From assembly GCF_022832385.1 (NCBI RefSeq), contig NZ_JALHLE010000029.1, positions 1 through 64,000 on the forward strand: a stretch of 64,000 bases of DNA, read 5' to 3'. Positions within the stretch are counted from its first letter, which is position 1. Each line of letters opens with the position of its first letter. Below the pieces are notes generated by a model, which saw only the letters and a program-made list of their open reading frames with translations, was not told the DNA's origin and ran no database searches. The position numbers were made by a program, and so were the translations under genes. Shown in pieces: positions 18,753-27,188 of the stretch. The stretch comes from Novosphingobium album (ex Hu et al. 2023). Lineage in GTDB: Bacteria; Pseudomonadota; Alphaproteobacteria; Sphingomonadales; Sphingomonadaceae.

Positions 18753-19343
18753 TCAGGCCGCCCAGTCGAACTCCGTGCTTTCCACGATGCGGCCGTAGCG
18801 GCCCATGCAGGCGATCGCGTGCATGTGTTCGTCCGGCGTGACGCCCGCGCAGCAGTCGTCGAGGATTACCACCTCATAGTCCCTGTCATGCGCCTCGCGC
18901 GCGCCGGAGTGGACGACGCCATTGGTGGAGACACCGCACATGACGATCCTCTCCACCTTGTTGGCCCGCAGGACCGCTTCCAGCGATGTCGCGTAGAAGG
19001 GGCTGACCCGGTGCTTGACAATGTCGAAATCCTGCGGCTGCGGCGCGATCGAGGTATGAACCTCGGTACCCCAGGTGCCCAGTTGGAAGATGCCGTTCTT
19101 GCGCGCCCCCGAGAAGATCGGCGAGGCTTCCGGAGCTTCGCGGTAGTCGGCGGAAAAGCCCACGCGGACATAGCCGATCAGGGCTCCCGCCGCGCGGGCG
19201 GCGGCGATGGCGGCTTTCGTGCGTTCCAGCACGCCGCGTTCCTTGACCTGCACCCCGTAAGTCTGGGCGTTGAAGCCGTCCTCGGCCACGAGGTCGTTCA
19301 TCATGTCCATGACGAGGAAGAGTGTCTTTTTCATCGCGATCAT
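18753..19343 (-). CDS. Isochorismatase-family cysteine hydrolase
   Basis: A 196-residue cysteine hydrolase of the isochorismatase superfamily. The three family catalytic residues are recognisable: Asp in LFLVMDMMND, Lys in FDIVKHRVSPF, and Cys in IVMCGVSTNGVV. Relatives hydrolyse isochorismate, nicotinamide, N-carbamoyl compounds, biuret or ureidoacrylate, so an amidase or amide-like hydrolysis is more likely than isochorismate cleavage. The ATG at 19343 overlaps the GntR stop codon as ATGA, indicating translational coupling; an in-frame ATG at 19334 is an alternative. It is the last gene of a three-gene operon with GntR and a CaiB transferase. Confidence 0.9.
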   Translation of the reverse strand: MIAMKKTLFLVMDMMNDLVAEDGFNAQTYGVQVKERGVLERTKAAIAAARAAGALIGYVRVGFSADYREAPEASPIFSGARKNGIFQLGTWGTEVHTSIAPQPQDFDIVKHRVSPFYATSLEAVLRANKVERIVMCGVSTNGVVHSGAREAHDRDYEVVILDDCCAGVTPDEHMHAIACMGRYGRIVESTEFDWAA

Positions 19344-20020
19344 TTCTCCGTGCGATCGGTCGCGGCTGGTGCTGCCACCGCATCCCGGGCGACGGACTGG
19401 CGTAATTCGTTGAAGCCCGCCTCGATGTGCTGGCGGGTGGCGAGCATGGCGGCGGCGGAATCGCCTGCAATCAGGGCGGCCAGCATTTCGTCGTGCTCCT
19501 CGGCGGCGCGGCTGACGCGGCCCTTGAGGCGGTTGATGAGGTCGAAGGGATAGCGGGCCCAGAGGATCTGCACGAAATGCAGCGTTTGCGGCATGGCGGC
19601 TACCTCGAACATGCGGTGATGAAAGCGGTAGTTCGCCGCACGCGCTGCTTCATTGTCGCCCGCCTCGAAGGCGCTGGCAAATTCGCTGGCAAGAATGCGC
19701 AGTTCGGTGATGTCCTCGCCCGTCACGCGCTCGGCGGCCCCTTTGACGAGCTGGGTTTCGAGCAGGATGCGCAGCGAAAGCACTTCGCTCGATGCCTCGA
19801 TGTCAAACGGGGCGACGGTTGCGCCGCGATAGCTGTCGCCCAGCACATAGCCTTCCGCGGCGAGCAGCTTCAGCGCCTCGCGAACCGGTGTGATGCTGGT
19901 GTTGAGCAGCGTGGCGATTTCCTGCTGTTTGAGCCGCGTGCCGCGCGGATAGCGGCCAGAAATGATACCTTCTCGCAGAAAATCAGCAACCTGCTCTTCC
20001 TTCGTGCGAAACTGCATCAT
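19340..20020 (-). CDS. GntR-family regulator (FadR subfamily, FCD domain)
   Basis: A 226-residue regulator. The N-terminal winged helix-turn-helix is typical (VADFLREGIISGRYPRGTRL, QEIATLLNTSITPVREALKLL). The C-terminal helical FCD ligand domain contains the His-rich pocket segment YRFHHRMF and ends with HIEAGFNEL. I set the start at ATG 20020, preceded by AAGGGG ten bases away; the longer upstream frame reads through the CoA transferase. It is cotranscribed with a CaiB transferase and an isochorismatase-like hydrolase. Identical 12-bp palindromes at 18661 and 21271 are its probable operators, so it would control its own operon and the 10-kb catabolic operon. The effector is probably the pathway acid or its CoA ester (inference). 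Confidence 0.93.
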   Translation of the reverse strand: MMQFRTKEEQVADFLREGIISGRYPRGTRLKQQEIATLLNTSITPVREALKLLAAEGYVLGDSYRGATVAPFDIEASSEVLSLRILLETQLVKGAAERVTGEDITELRILASEFASAFEAGDNEAARAANYRFHHRMFEVAAMPQTLHFVQILWARYPFDLINRLKGRVSRAAEEHDEMLAALIAGDSAAAMLATRQHIEAGFNELRQSVARDAVAAPAATDRTEK

Positions 20021-20027
20021 CTGTCTG

Positions 20028-21254
20028 CTACCCCTTTTGCCGCACCGGTGCCCAGGCGAAATCGCCCGGTTGATAGGCCTTGGCGGCCCCCGATGACAAC
20101 AAGGCCTCGGCATCCTGCGCCGAATAGCCCAGTTCCTCGAGCAGCGGGCGGGTGTGCTCGCCGATCTCGGGCGGAGGCAGGTTCGGGTTGACCTGCATCT
20201 GGCCGGGAAATTCCGGCACTTCGAAATGCAGCCCGCGGAAATCGAGCTCGCGCAGCTTACCCGGCTGGCGCGCCTGCGGCTTTTCCAGCACCCGCTCGAG
20301 CGGCATCACTTCATTGAAGCCGAGGCCGGCAGAACGCAGGCGGCGTTCCACCTCGTCGAAATCGAACTTGCCGACAGCCGCGCGGACCGCCGCTTCCACC
20401 GTGTCGCGGGCCTTTTTGCGGTCACGCAGCCTGGCATAGTCGGGATGGCCGTCCTCGGGCATGTCCAGCGCCCTGGTCAGCTTGGCCCAATGGGCATCGG
20501 TGAGGATCAGCAGATAGACCCAGCGCCCGTCGGACGTGAGGTACGAGCCGTAACCCGGCATCGAGAATTCCCCGCCGCCTTCCTTCTCCAACCGGCCGAG
20601 CAATTGTGTCTTGAGCTGCATCCCCGCCAGATCGCGCGCGGCCAGATGCAGGCCGGTTTCGTAAAGGCCGATCTCGATCCGCCGATCTGCTTCGCTGGCG
20701 TTGGCATCGAGCATGGCTGCGAGCACGCGGATCACGGCGTAAGTGCCTGCAAACTGGTCATGATAGGACGGCCCGAAGCGGGTCGGACGGCCATCGACGC
20801 GGTGGTCGTCCATGGCGCCCGTCGCGGCTTCGGCGATCGGGTTGGTCATCAGGTCGTCGGCCTGCGGGCCATGCGTGTAACCCTTGATATGGACATGCAC
20901 GATATCCGGGTTCGCAGCCATGCAGTCGTCCGCCGTGACGCTCAGCTTGCGCGCCGCCGACGGCGCGAGGTTGTGGATCACCACATCGGCGGTGGCTGCC
21001 AGCCTGCGGAATACCTCCTTGCCGCCATCGGTGGTGAGGTCGAGGCAGATTGCCTGCTTCGAATGGCTGTATGCCACGATCGTGCCGGAGGGGCCTCCGC
21101 GCACGAGCGATCGCGTGGTGTCGCCCGCTGGCGGTTCGATCTTGATGACCTCGGCGCCGAGTTGCGAAAGGATGTGGGTAGCAAAAGGGGCTGCGATCAT
21201 CGTGCCCAACTCAAGCACGCGCTTACCGGTCAGGGGCATGGATTGTTCCGTCAT
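20028..21254 (-). CDS. CaiB/BaiF (class III) CoA transferase
   Basis: A 408-residue class III CoA transferase. It contains KRVLELGTMIAAPFATHILS, LGAEVIKIEPP, and the probable catalytic aspartate D166 in GPSYHDQFAG. The later segment RRIEIGLYETG matches the family VDVSLYE motif. The start is uncertain. ATG 21254 (MTEQSMPLTG) is used here, ATG 21239 is possible, and ATG 21272 lies inside the regulatory palindrome and is unlikely. It is the first gene of the operon with the GntR regulator (8 bp downstream) and the isochorismatase-like hydrolase. It probably activates the pathway acid by CoA transfer; donor and acceptor are unknown. Confidence 0.92.
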   Translation of the reverse strand: MTEQSMPLTGKRVLELGTMIAAPFATHILSQLGAEVIKIEPPAGDTTRSLVRGGPSGTIVAYSHSKQAICLDLTTDGGKEVFRRLAATADVVIHNLAPSAARKLSVTADDCMAANPDIVHVHIKGYTHGPQADDLMTNPIAEAATGAMDDHRVDGRPTRFGPSYHDQFAGTYAVIRVLAAMLDANASEADRRIEIGLYETGLHLAARDLAGMQLKTQLLGRLEKEGGGEFSMPGYGSYLTSDGRWVYLLILTDAHWAKLTRALDMPEDGHPDYARLRDRKKARDTVEAAVRAAVGKFDFDEVERRLRSAGLGFNEVMPLERVLEKPQARQPGKLRELDFRGLHFEVPEFPGQMQVNPNLPPPEIGEHTRPLLEELGYSAQDAEALLSSGAAKAYQPGDFAWAPVRQKG

Positions 21255-21270
21255 GAATGCGTGTTTGCAC

Positions 21271-21282
21271 ATAATGCATTAT
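21271..21282. promoter_or_regulatory. Putative GntR operator, site 2 (ATAATGCATTAT)
   Basis: A second exact copy of the 12-bp palindrome ATAATGCATTAT, 17 bp upstream of the CoA-transferase start used here. The sequence continues as ATGCAT, giving overlapping palindromic half-sites. Its closeness to the start codon suggests repression by blocking transcription initiation. It is read as an autoregulatory site for the GntR gene in this operon. Confidence 0.65.
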
Positions 21283-21426
21283 GCATCAATAGATCTTGGC
21301 GCGCGCTATGAATCATGCTTTCGATCTGGATCGGGCTTGGAAATGGGCAATCTGTACCGGAATATCCTTATCCTGCAGAATATGTTGCGATGGCCGTCAG
21401 GCACTTGTGACTGCGACCACGTCAGA

Positions 21427-21714
21427 TCAGCTCATCGGCTTGCCGGTAAAAAAATCATTCAACTGGTCCGGGTCGACAGCAAAGTCATCAGCCAGTCGAA
21501 CGCGGGCGATATTGGCGGTCCAAGCCGTCACGATGTAGGGCATCACTCCAGCAATGAGTTGCACAAGGCCTCGATGCCCGATTGTGTCCAGTACCATGGC
21601 GCGAACCTCGGCTGACAGGGTTGCGTTACGCATGATCTGGAAATTCGCTTCGTAGATGATGTGGTTGGTTTCGTGCTCGAAGGGTGGGCTTTCGGATTTG
21701 GCGGTTCTGGAAGG
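21427..21714 (-). pseudogene. C-terminal remnant of a carboxymuconolactone decarboxylase (CMD/AhpD-like) protein
   Basis: The open frame between stop codons reads as about 95 residues. It resembles the C-terminal third of CMD-family proteins: PPFEHETNHIIYEANFQI, then LDTIGHRGLVQLIAGVMPY and a tail ending DQLNDFFTGKP. The intact CMD protein at 33041 has the same layout near its end (DHERAILKAVEELHADAMVS, then TEHQLVELLVLVGQFV). No N-terminal part is found upstream in any frame, where a stop at 21715 and then the P450 gene intervene. The internal ATG at 21633 would give only 68 residues. I read this as a truncated gene relic between two operons. Confidence 0.6.
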
Positions 21715-21782
21715 TTAGGCCCGCCTTTCATGCACGGAAGCATTGAAGACCGGATATTTCATTATAGGAAGCGATCAGAGAT

Positions 21783-23027
21783 CTATTCGCTGCAGGTCGG
21801 CGAGGCTTTGCACGTCCAAACAATCGGCAAGCTGTCGACATTGAACGTCGAGCCCGCGTGGAACGCGTAGGCAGTTCCTTCCGGAATATGGATATTGTCG
21901 AACTTGTCCAGGAATGACTGGATCGCGATCTTCAGTTCACGCCTTGCGAGATGCATGCCGAGGCACAGATGCGGACCGCTGGCGAAAGCCAGTGGCTGCT
22001 CGTCGCGGCCCAGTTTGAACTCGTGCGGTTCCGGATAGGCTTCCGGATCGCGGCATGCGATGAAGATCGGCATCACGACGAGATCGTTTTCCTTCATCTG
22101 GACGCCGTGCCATTCGAAGTCCTTCGTGACCCGGCGCTGGCTGGAGACGACGCTGAACATGCGCAGCATCTCCATCACGACCTTGTCCATCTTGTCGGGG
22201 TTGTCGCGCAGAAACTGCTGAAGATCGGGGTGCGTCGCAATGTGCCGCATCGACCAGCCGAGAGTCCCGTAGACGGTATCGAGGCCGCCGACATAGAACG
22301 TGTAGAGCATTCCCAGGATTTCGCCATCATTGAGGGGACGGCCGTCCTCGATCCGGGCGTTGATGATGCTGTCCATCAGGGGCGTCGTGGGTTTTGCCCG
22401 CTGGTGCTCGAGATGCTCGGTGAGGCAGGCGAGGATCGAGCGCGCGGCGATGACTCTTTCCTCGAAAGTATGCCCGCGAAGAAGACCTTGCTCGAAGCCG
22501 AAGAACTGTTCCATCAGGCCGAGCGGCAAACCCATCAGGCGCAGGAAGATCAGGCTGGGGAAGGGGACGGCGAAGTCCTTGACGAAATCGCAGCCATCCT
22601 TGTCCTCGAACTTCGAAATCAGATCGTCGCAGGTCTGGTGTACGCCTTCCTCCATGTGGTTCACGGCCTTGGGTGTGAAGAACGGGGTGAGGACCTTGCG
22701 GTAGATCGTGTGCATCGGCGGATCGATGTTGACCGGATTGAGGTTCCAGTCGACGCCCAGCATCAGCGAAAGGTCCATGCCGCCTTCACTGGAAAAGTGT
22801 TCCCAGTCGATAAAGGCTTCCTTGAGCAGCGAATGACGCGCGATCACCCAGCCAGGGCGCTGATGCACTGCGTCGCGGGCATAGAACAGCGGCGGGCCGT
22901 CCAGCAAGCGGGCGGCAGCGTGGAACGGATCGTCCAGTTCACCGTTGAATTCCGCGAGCGAATGATCCCAGACTAGGTCTGCGGGGACGTGTGCCGGTGC
23001 GAACGAAATGCTTTCGCTGGTCGCCAT
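21783..23027 (-). CDS. Cytochrome P450 (first of three)
   Basis: A 414-residue soluble bacterial P450. Visible are the I-helix oxygen-activation region FYVGGLDTVYGT (GG in place of AG), the K-helix ExxR in EMLRMF, and the heme loop FASGPHLCLGMHLARRE with axial Cys355. It would hydroxylate or otherwise mono-oxygenate a hydrophobic substrate with electrons from ferredoxin partners. No ferredoxin or reductase gene is in the window. The ATG at 23027 sits 7 bases after GGAGAG; the longer frame upstream is not supported. It is divergent from an SDR at 23288 with a shared 260-bp promoter region, suggesting sequential hydroxylation and alcohol oxidation. Confidence 0.94.
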   Translation of the reverse strand: MATSESISFAPAHVPADLVWDHSLAEFNGELDDPFHAAARLLDGPPLFYARDAVHQRPGWVIARHSLLKEAFIDWEHFSSEGGMDLSLMLGVDWNLNPVNIDPPMHTIYRKVLTPFFTPKAVNHMEEGVHQTCDDLISKFEDKDGCDFVKDFAVPFPSLIFLRLMGLPLGLMEQFFGFEQGLLRGHTFEERVIAARSILACLTEHLEHQRAKPTTPLMDSIINARIEDGRPLNDGEILGMLYTFYVGGLDTVYGTLGWSMRHIATHPDLQQFLRDNPDKMDKVVMEMLRMFSVVSSQRRVTKDFEWHGVQMKENDLVVMPIFIACRDPEAYPEPHEFKLGRDEQPLAFASGPHLCLGMHLARRELKIAIQSFLDKFDNIHIPEGTAYAFHAGSTFNVDSLPIVWTCKASPTCSE

Positions 23028-23200
23028 CTGCCATCTCTCCGTCCTGCAAGGATTCGCCCTTGCTTCAACTTTGTAATGCAAAGCATATTGTTGTGACATT
23101 GGTCAACACGGAATATTTCCTGATAATACGCGCGAGTGGCCCGGAATGTCTTGACTATTGGGGAGCGTTGATACTCGTGACTGAGACAGGGGACGGTCGG

Positions 23201-23221
23201 TCCCTTGTCCCTTGTCCCTTG
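23201..23221. repeat. Three tandem copies of a 7-bp unit (TCCCTTG)
   Basis: Three exact consecutive copies of TCCCTTG lie in the divergent promoter region between the P450 and the SDR. The repeat may be a slippage product or may affect spacing in the leader of the SDR transcript. No function can be assigned. Confidence 0.7.
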
Positions 23222-23287
23222 CTTCGGCGTGAAGTGAGGTAAACGTTGATGCAATTTGATCGAAATGGGGCTGATCCGGGAGGCAAG

Positions 23288-24223
23288 ATGCAATCTGGGA
23301 GTGGAGAAGTCCGGTTCGACGATTGTGCCGTCCTGGTCACTGGCGCAGGGCGCGGACTGGGTTACGAAACAGCGCTGCTTCTGGCTTCGCGGGGTGCGAA
23401 GGTCGTCGTGGCCGACAACGGCTCCGACAAAGGTGGTGACAATCCAGATGTTAGTCGGGCAGCTGCCGTCGTCCGGGAAATACGTGATGCCGGCGGTGCT
23501 GCTGTCGAGTGCACAGCGGATTTGTCCTTCCTTGCGGGGGCAGAACAAGCGGTCGATACCTGTTTGTCGGCATTTGGCAGACTGGATGCGCTCGCGCATC
23601 TCGCCAGCCCGTGTCCGCCTCTCAAGACGCCGTCCGACCTTGTTGAACGTGATCTGGATCTCGTTTTGCGGACCAATGCACAGGCAGGGCTCTGGCTGGC
23701 CCGGACTGCCTGGCCGCACATGGCTTCACGCCAATTCGGGCGAATGGTCTTTGCGAGTTCTGCAGGTGCTCTGGGGGCACCGGCCAATGCAGACTACTCG
23801 ACTGCCAAATCCGCGATGATTGGGATGACACGGTGTCTCGCCGTCGACGGAGCGGCTCATGGCATTCTGGTCAACGCAATCGCACCCGCGGCGATGACCA
23901 GAATGACCGAAGGTTTTCATCCGGGCGCTTATGCCGACTGGTTTGCCCGTACGATGCAGAGCAGCAGCGTTGCACCGGCGGTTGCCTATCTTCTGGCGCA
24001 TGCATGCGAATTGACTGGCGAACTGTTCTCGATCGGCGGAGGCCGTATCGCGCGGATCGTCTTCGCAGAAACAGAGGGTGAGATGATGGGGGCCAATTCT
24101 ATCGAGGCGGTAAGGGACTGCATGCCCGATGTCCTCGCCGATACGTCCTACTTCTACCCGAAAAATCTTCAGGAGAGGTCTGAAAAGGTGGCTGGTTTTC
24201 TGGGCTTTTCCGAAAAACGGTGA
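23288..24223 (+). CDS. SDR-family NAD(P)-dependent oxidoreductase
   Basis: A 311-residue short-chain dehydrogenase. It has the nucleotide motif VTGAGRGLG (residues 18-26) and the catalytic set Ser158 in FASSAGALG, Tyr170 and Lys174 in ADYSTAKS. The C-terminal extension beyond the SDR core (about 60 residues, ending GFLGFSEKR) resembles that of peroxisomal multifunctional-type hydroxyacyl-CoA dehydrogenases such as the HSD17B4 SDR domain. I chose ATG 23288 because GGGAGGCAAG precedes it; TTG 23246 and ATG 23249 are in-frame alternatives. It is divergent from a P450, so it may oxidise the alcohol the P450 makes, or a 3-hydroxyacyl-CoA. Confidence 0.92.
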   Translation: MQSGSGEVRFDDCAVLVTGAGRGLGYETALLLASRGAKVVVADNGSDKGGDNPDVSRAAAVVREIRDAGGAAVECTADLSFLAGAEQAVDTCLSAFGRLDALAHLASPCPPLKTPSDLVERDLDLVLRTNAQAGLWLARTAWPHMASRQFGRMVFASSAGALGAPANADYSTAKSAMIGMTRCLAVDGAAHGILVNAIAPAAMTRMTEGFHPGAYADWFARTMQSSSVAPAVAYLLAHACELTGELFSIGGGRIARIVFAETEGEMMGANSIEAVRDCMPDVLADTSYFYPKNLQERSEKVAGFLGFSEKR

Positions 24224-24305
24224 CGGCCCCAAAAAACACAAATCGAAGCCGGTCTAGAGTCGGGAGGGGCGTCAGAGGCAGGACGGCAAACTGTCCTGAA
24301 GAAAG

Positions 24306-24333
24306 CTTGGGCCGGAAATTTACCCGGCCCAAG
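24306..24333. terminator. Bidirectional hairpin between convergent SDR and TonB receptor 2
   Basis: A perfect 10-bp inverted repeat (CTTGGGCCGG and CCGGCCCAAG) with an 8-nt AT-rich loop lies between two convergent genes. On the minus strand it is followed by CTTTCTTC, fitting a Rho-independent terminator for the receptor gene. Confidence 0.75.
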
Positions 24334-24356
24334 TCTCATGGGCTCTGCAGCCGGAC

Positions 24357-27188
24357 CTAGAAATTGACCCTGGCGCGGACGCCCCACATACGCGGCGCGC
24401 CAATATTGGCGGTCTCGACACCCGAACTGGTGGCACCCGACGGATCCAGTGCATTGTGCTGCAGCAGGCCGGGTGTGTAGGTTATATAATGCTCGCCAGT
24501 AACATTGGTCATGAAGAAAGCCAGGTCGATCGGGCTGCCGGCAACCGAGCTCCAACTGACGTTGAGGTCAAGCAGATCGGTTGCAGGTATGATGCCCAGA
24601 TCGACGTTGGAAATGACGGGGCCATTTGGTCCGTCGACGTAGACGCCTCCAGGAAACTGCCGATCGGCATAGTTTGACCGCATGCTGTCGGTATGCGTGA
24701 AGGTCGTGCCGAGCGTAATCTTGCCCACGCCTTCCGAAAGCGGCAGGGTATAGTTTGCCGAAACACTATATTTGTTCTTCGGTGCAAGGGCGAGTTCGTC
24801 ACCCGCGCTCAAGTTGGGGCTGACAATGTAGGGCGATGCATCCTGCGCTGTAGGAAGCGTAATCTGCCGGATGGTGGTATTGAGGTAGGCATAGCTGGCG
24901 CTGACCGAAAAGCCCTGGAACAGGTTCAGCGTGGTATCCGCCTCGATGCCCCAGATGCGCGATTTGCCGGCGTTGTAAGGTGCCCCCGTAGGTGACAGAC
25001 CAGATCCCGGAGGCGCGTTCAGGCCTACGAGCAATTGCTGGTTCGAGAAGTTGTTGTAGTAGGCGGTGGCATTGAACACACCGCTGATGGCGCCGCGGAA
25101 GCTTGACTTTACGCCCACTTCATACGTGTCGACCTTTTCGGGCTTGAAGAAGACCATGGCGGTCGGAGCGTCGTGCTTGATACCACCTGCGCGATAGCCC
25201 CGGGCATACTTGGCATAAAGCATGATGCTATCGATCGGCTTGTATTCCAGATCAATCATCCAGGTTGGCGCATGCGACTTCTGGGTGAGTTGCACCGAAC
25301 AACCCGGGTAAGGACTGTAAAGTCCGGCGACCGGCGTTGATGCGGTCGTCAGCATTGTGCAGCGTGGGGTTCGATCCTGGACACCAGTGGGAACCACCCC
25401 ATTGAGAGGCGTCGGGTAGTACGTATTGTCGGGAGGGCCGAAGAACCCCCAAAGCTGTGGCAGGCTATATGCGCCATATGCCCCGTAATCGTAGCTGTTT
25501 GTCACGAAGTTGTTGGTGATCAGCGTGGCGTCGACGGTCTGCTTGTCCCATGTGTAGCGGAAGCCACCGGTGACAGTCAGCTTGTCCGAAAGCTCGTACG
25601 ATGCCTGGCCATAAAGTCCGATGTCACGAAAGGATTGCCGCGCAACCGTGTAGTTCGCGGCACCGATCGTGCCTGCCGGAAATGCAGGAGGATAGCCGCC
25701 CAGAATAAGGTATTGATTGAACACGTCGTTCACGTAGGACATCACCGCGCCATAAGGATCCGAGCACTGATATGTCGCCAGATCCGTGCAGTTGGAGCCG
25801 ATCTTGGTTTGTTGACCCACAAGGCTGAGCGGCTTGCTGGACTCGTAGTAGAGGCCGGCCTGCCACTTGAGGCGGCTATTCGCGCTGCGTCCCTGGAACT
25901 GCAGTTCTTCGGTGAAGGTGGATTGGTCGGCGCTGTGCAGGCCTGCAGCAGAACTGAGGCTGTACATGCCGACGGGGATGCCATTCAGGGAATTGGCGAA
26001 GCCCGAAATGCCGAACATGGCGTCGGCTGCAGCGAAGGGTGGGAGGGCCCCGCCCAACGAACCTTGATTGATCACATTGTAGTATAGGCCTGCATAACCG
26101 GCCAGGCTGGCTGTCTTGAAATTCGTGCTGAACAGCGGACTGAAGATGTCGTGCGTGAATTCTGCATAACTCGCAATATTCTTGATCGTCAGACTGTCGC
26201 TGGCCAGCCAGGTCGTCGTATTGATGATCTGCCACTGCCTGGTGTGACTGCGCGGGTTCGCCATGTCCTGATCGACATGGTAAAATCCCTTTCCATGATT
26301 TTCTTGCAGTTGGTTGTAAGCAAGCAGGTTGAAGGGGTTCAGGTCCAGACTGGGATCGCCATAAAGCCCGCTGCCCACGCCAACAATTTTCTGAGCGCTG
26401 CCGTTGGTGTCTGAATCGGTGAACGAAACGATCGTGTAGTTTTCCAGGTCCGGAGTCAGATCGGCGACGAAGCTGGCGCGGATCGTGGTGTAGTCGACAT
26501 CGTTAAAGTCCTTGGGGCCAATGCCGCTGTCATTGATCAGGAAACCGTTACGCTTCATCCGGTCCATGCCGAGACGCATGCGAAAGGTTTCTCCAACCGG
26601 TATGTTGATGACCGCCTCCAATCGGCGCATGCCATAGTCTCCGATCGAACCCTCGACGTAGCCTTCCAGTTCGGAAGTTGGCTTCTTGGGCACGAACAAG
26701 ACGGAGCCGCCCGTCGTGTTTCGGCCTTGCAGCGTCCCCTGCGGCCCTTTCAGGACCTGCATATTCTGCAGGTCGAAAAAGTAACCCGCGCTGGCCCCGT
26801 CACCGAAGGGGATGCCCACGCCGCCGCCCCTGGGAGCAACGACATCGGCAAAATAGGTGCCTACCGATGGTGCCGTGCCGATGTCCTGGACAAAACCACG
26901 GATGGCAAAAGTCGTATTGTCAGTTCCGAATTCGCCATTGGCCGAGAGCGATGGGGTGTACTTGGCAATGTCGATCCCAGAAGTGATGTTGCGGGTACTC
27001 AGTTGCTCCTGACTCATCACGGAGATCGAAATCGGCACATCCTGCAGTCGCTCTTCGACCCTTCGGGCTGTCACAATGATGTCGGCGGGGTTGGCTGCTT
27101 CTTGATCTGTAGCTGCGAATGCCGAGAAAGGGAATATTCCGGCGAGTGAAGTCGTGAAAAGCAGTGTCTTATTAAAAATGTTCCTCAT
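24357..27188 (-). CDS. TonB-dependent outer-membrane receptor 2
   Basis: A 943-residue outer-membrane receptor. The signal peptide is MRNIFNKTLLFTTSLAGIFP with likely cleavage after FAFA-type SAFA. The TonB-box-like segment is ADIIVTARR. The plug signature is MQVLKGPQGTLQGRNTTGGS, and the protein ends RVRARVNF, a beta-barrel C-terminus. The ATG follows GGAGAGGAAT. It converges on the SDR of the P450/SDR pair and is likely part of the same substrate system, although it has its own AT-rich promoter region upstream of 27188. It is longer than the other three receptors, mainly through larger extracellular loops. Its substrate is unknown, probably a hydrophobic plant-derived compound or glycoside (inference). 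Confidence 0.94.
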   Translation of the reverse strand: MRNIFNKTLLFTTSLAGIFPFSAFAATDQEAANPADIIVTARRVEERLQDVPISISVMSQEQLSTRNITSGIDIAKYTPSLSANGEFGTDNTTFAIRGFVQDIGTAPSVGTYFADVVAPRGGGVGIPFGDGASAGYFFDLQNMQVLKGPQGTLQGRNTTGGSVLFVPKKPTSELEGYVEGSIGDYGMRRLEAVINIPVGETFRMRLGMDRMKRNGFLINDSGIGPKDFNDVDYTTIRASFVADLTPDLENYTIVSFTDSDTNGSAQKIVGVGSGLYGDPSLDLNPFNLLAYNQLQENHGKGFYHVDQDMANPRSHTRQWQIINTTTWLASDSLTIKNIASYAEFTHDIFSPLFSTNFKTASLAGYAGLYYNVINQGSLGGALPPFAAADAMFGISGFANSLNGIPVGMYSLSSAAGLHSADQSTFTEELQFQGRSANSRLKWQAGLYYESSKPLSLVGQQTKIGSNCTDLATYQCSDPYGAVMSYVNDVFNQYLILGGYPPAFPAGTIGAANYTVARQSFRDIGLYGQASYELSDKLTVTGGFRYTWDKQTVDATLITNNFVTNSYDYGAYGAYSLPQLWGFFGPPDNTYYPTPLNGVVPTGVQDRTPRCTMLTTASTPVAGLYSPYPGCSVQLTQKSHAPTWMIDLEYKPIDSIMLYAKYARGYRAGGIKHDAPTAMVFFKPEKVDTYEVGVKSSFRGAISGVFNATAYYNNFSNQQLLVGLNAPPGSGLSPTGAPYNAGKSRIWGIEADTTLNLFQGFSVSASYAYLNTTIRQITLPTAQDASPYIVSPNLSAGDELALAPKNKYSVSANYTLPLSEGVGKITLGTTFTHTDSMRSNYADRQFPGGVYVDGPNGPVISNVDLGIIPATDLLDLNVSWSSVAGSPIDLAFFMTNVTGEHYITYTPGLLQHNALDPSGATSSGVETANIGAPRMWGVRARVNF

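Noticed and set aside
23076..23086. ATGC-AAA-GCAT in the P450/SDR promoter region as a third GntR site
   Set aside because: It shares a half-site with ATAATGCATTAT but the spacing and centre differ. The evidence is too weak to add it to that regulon.
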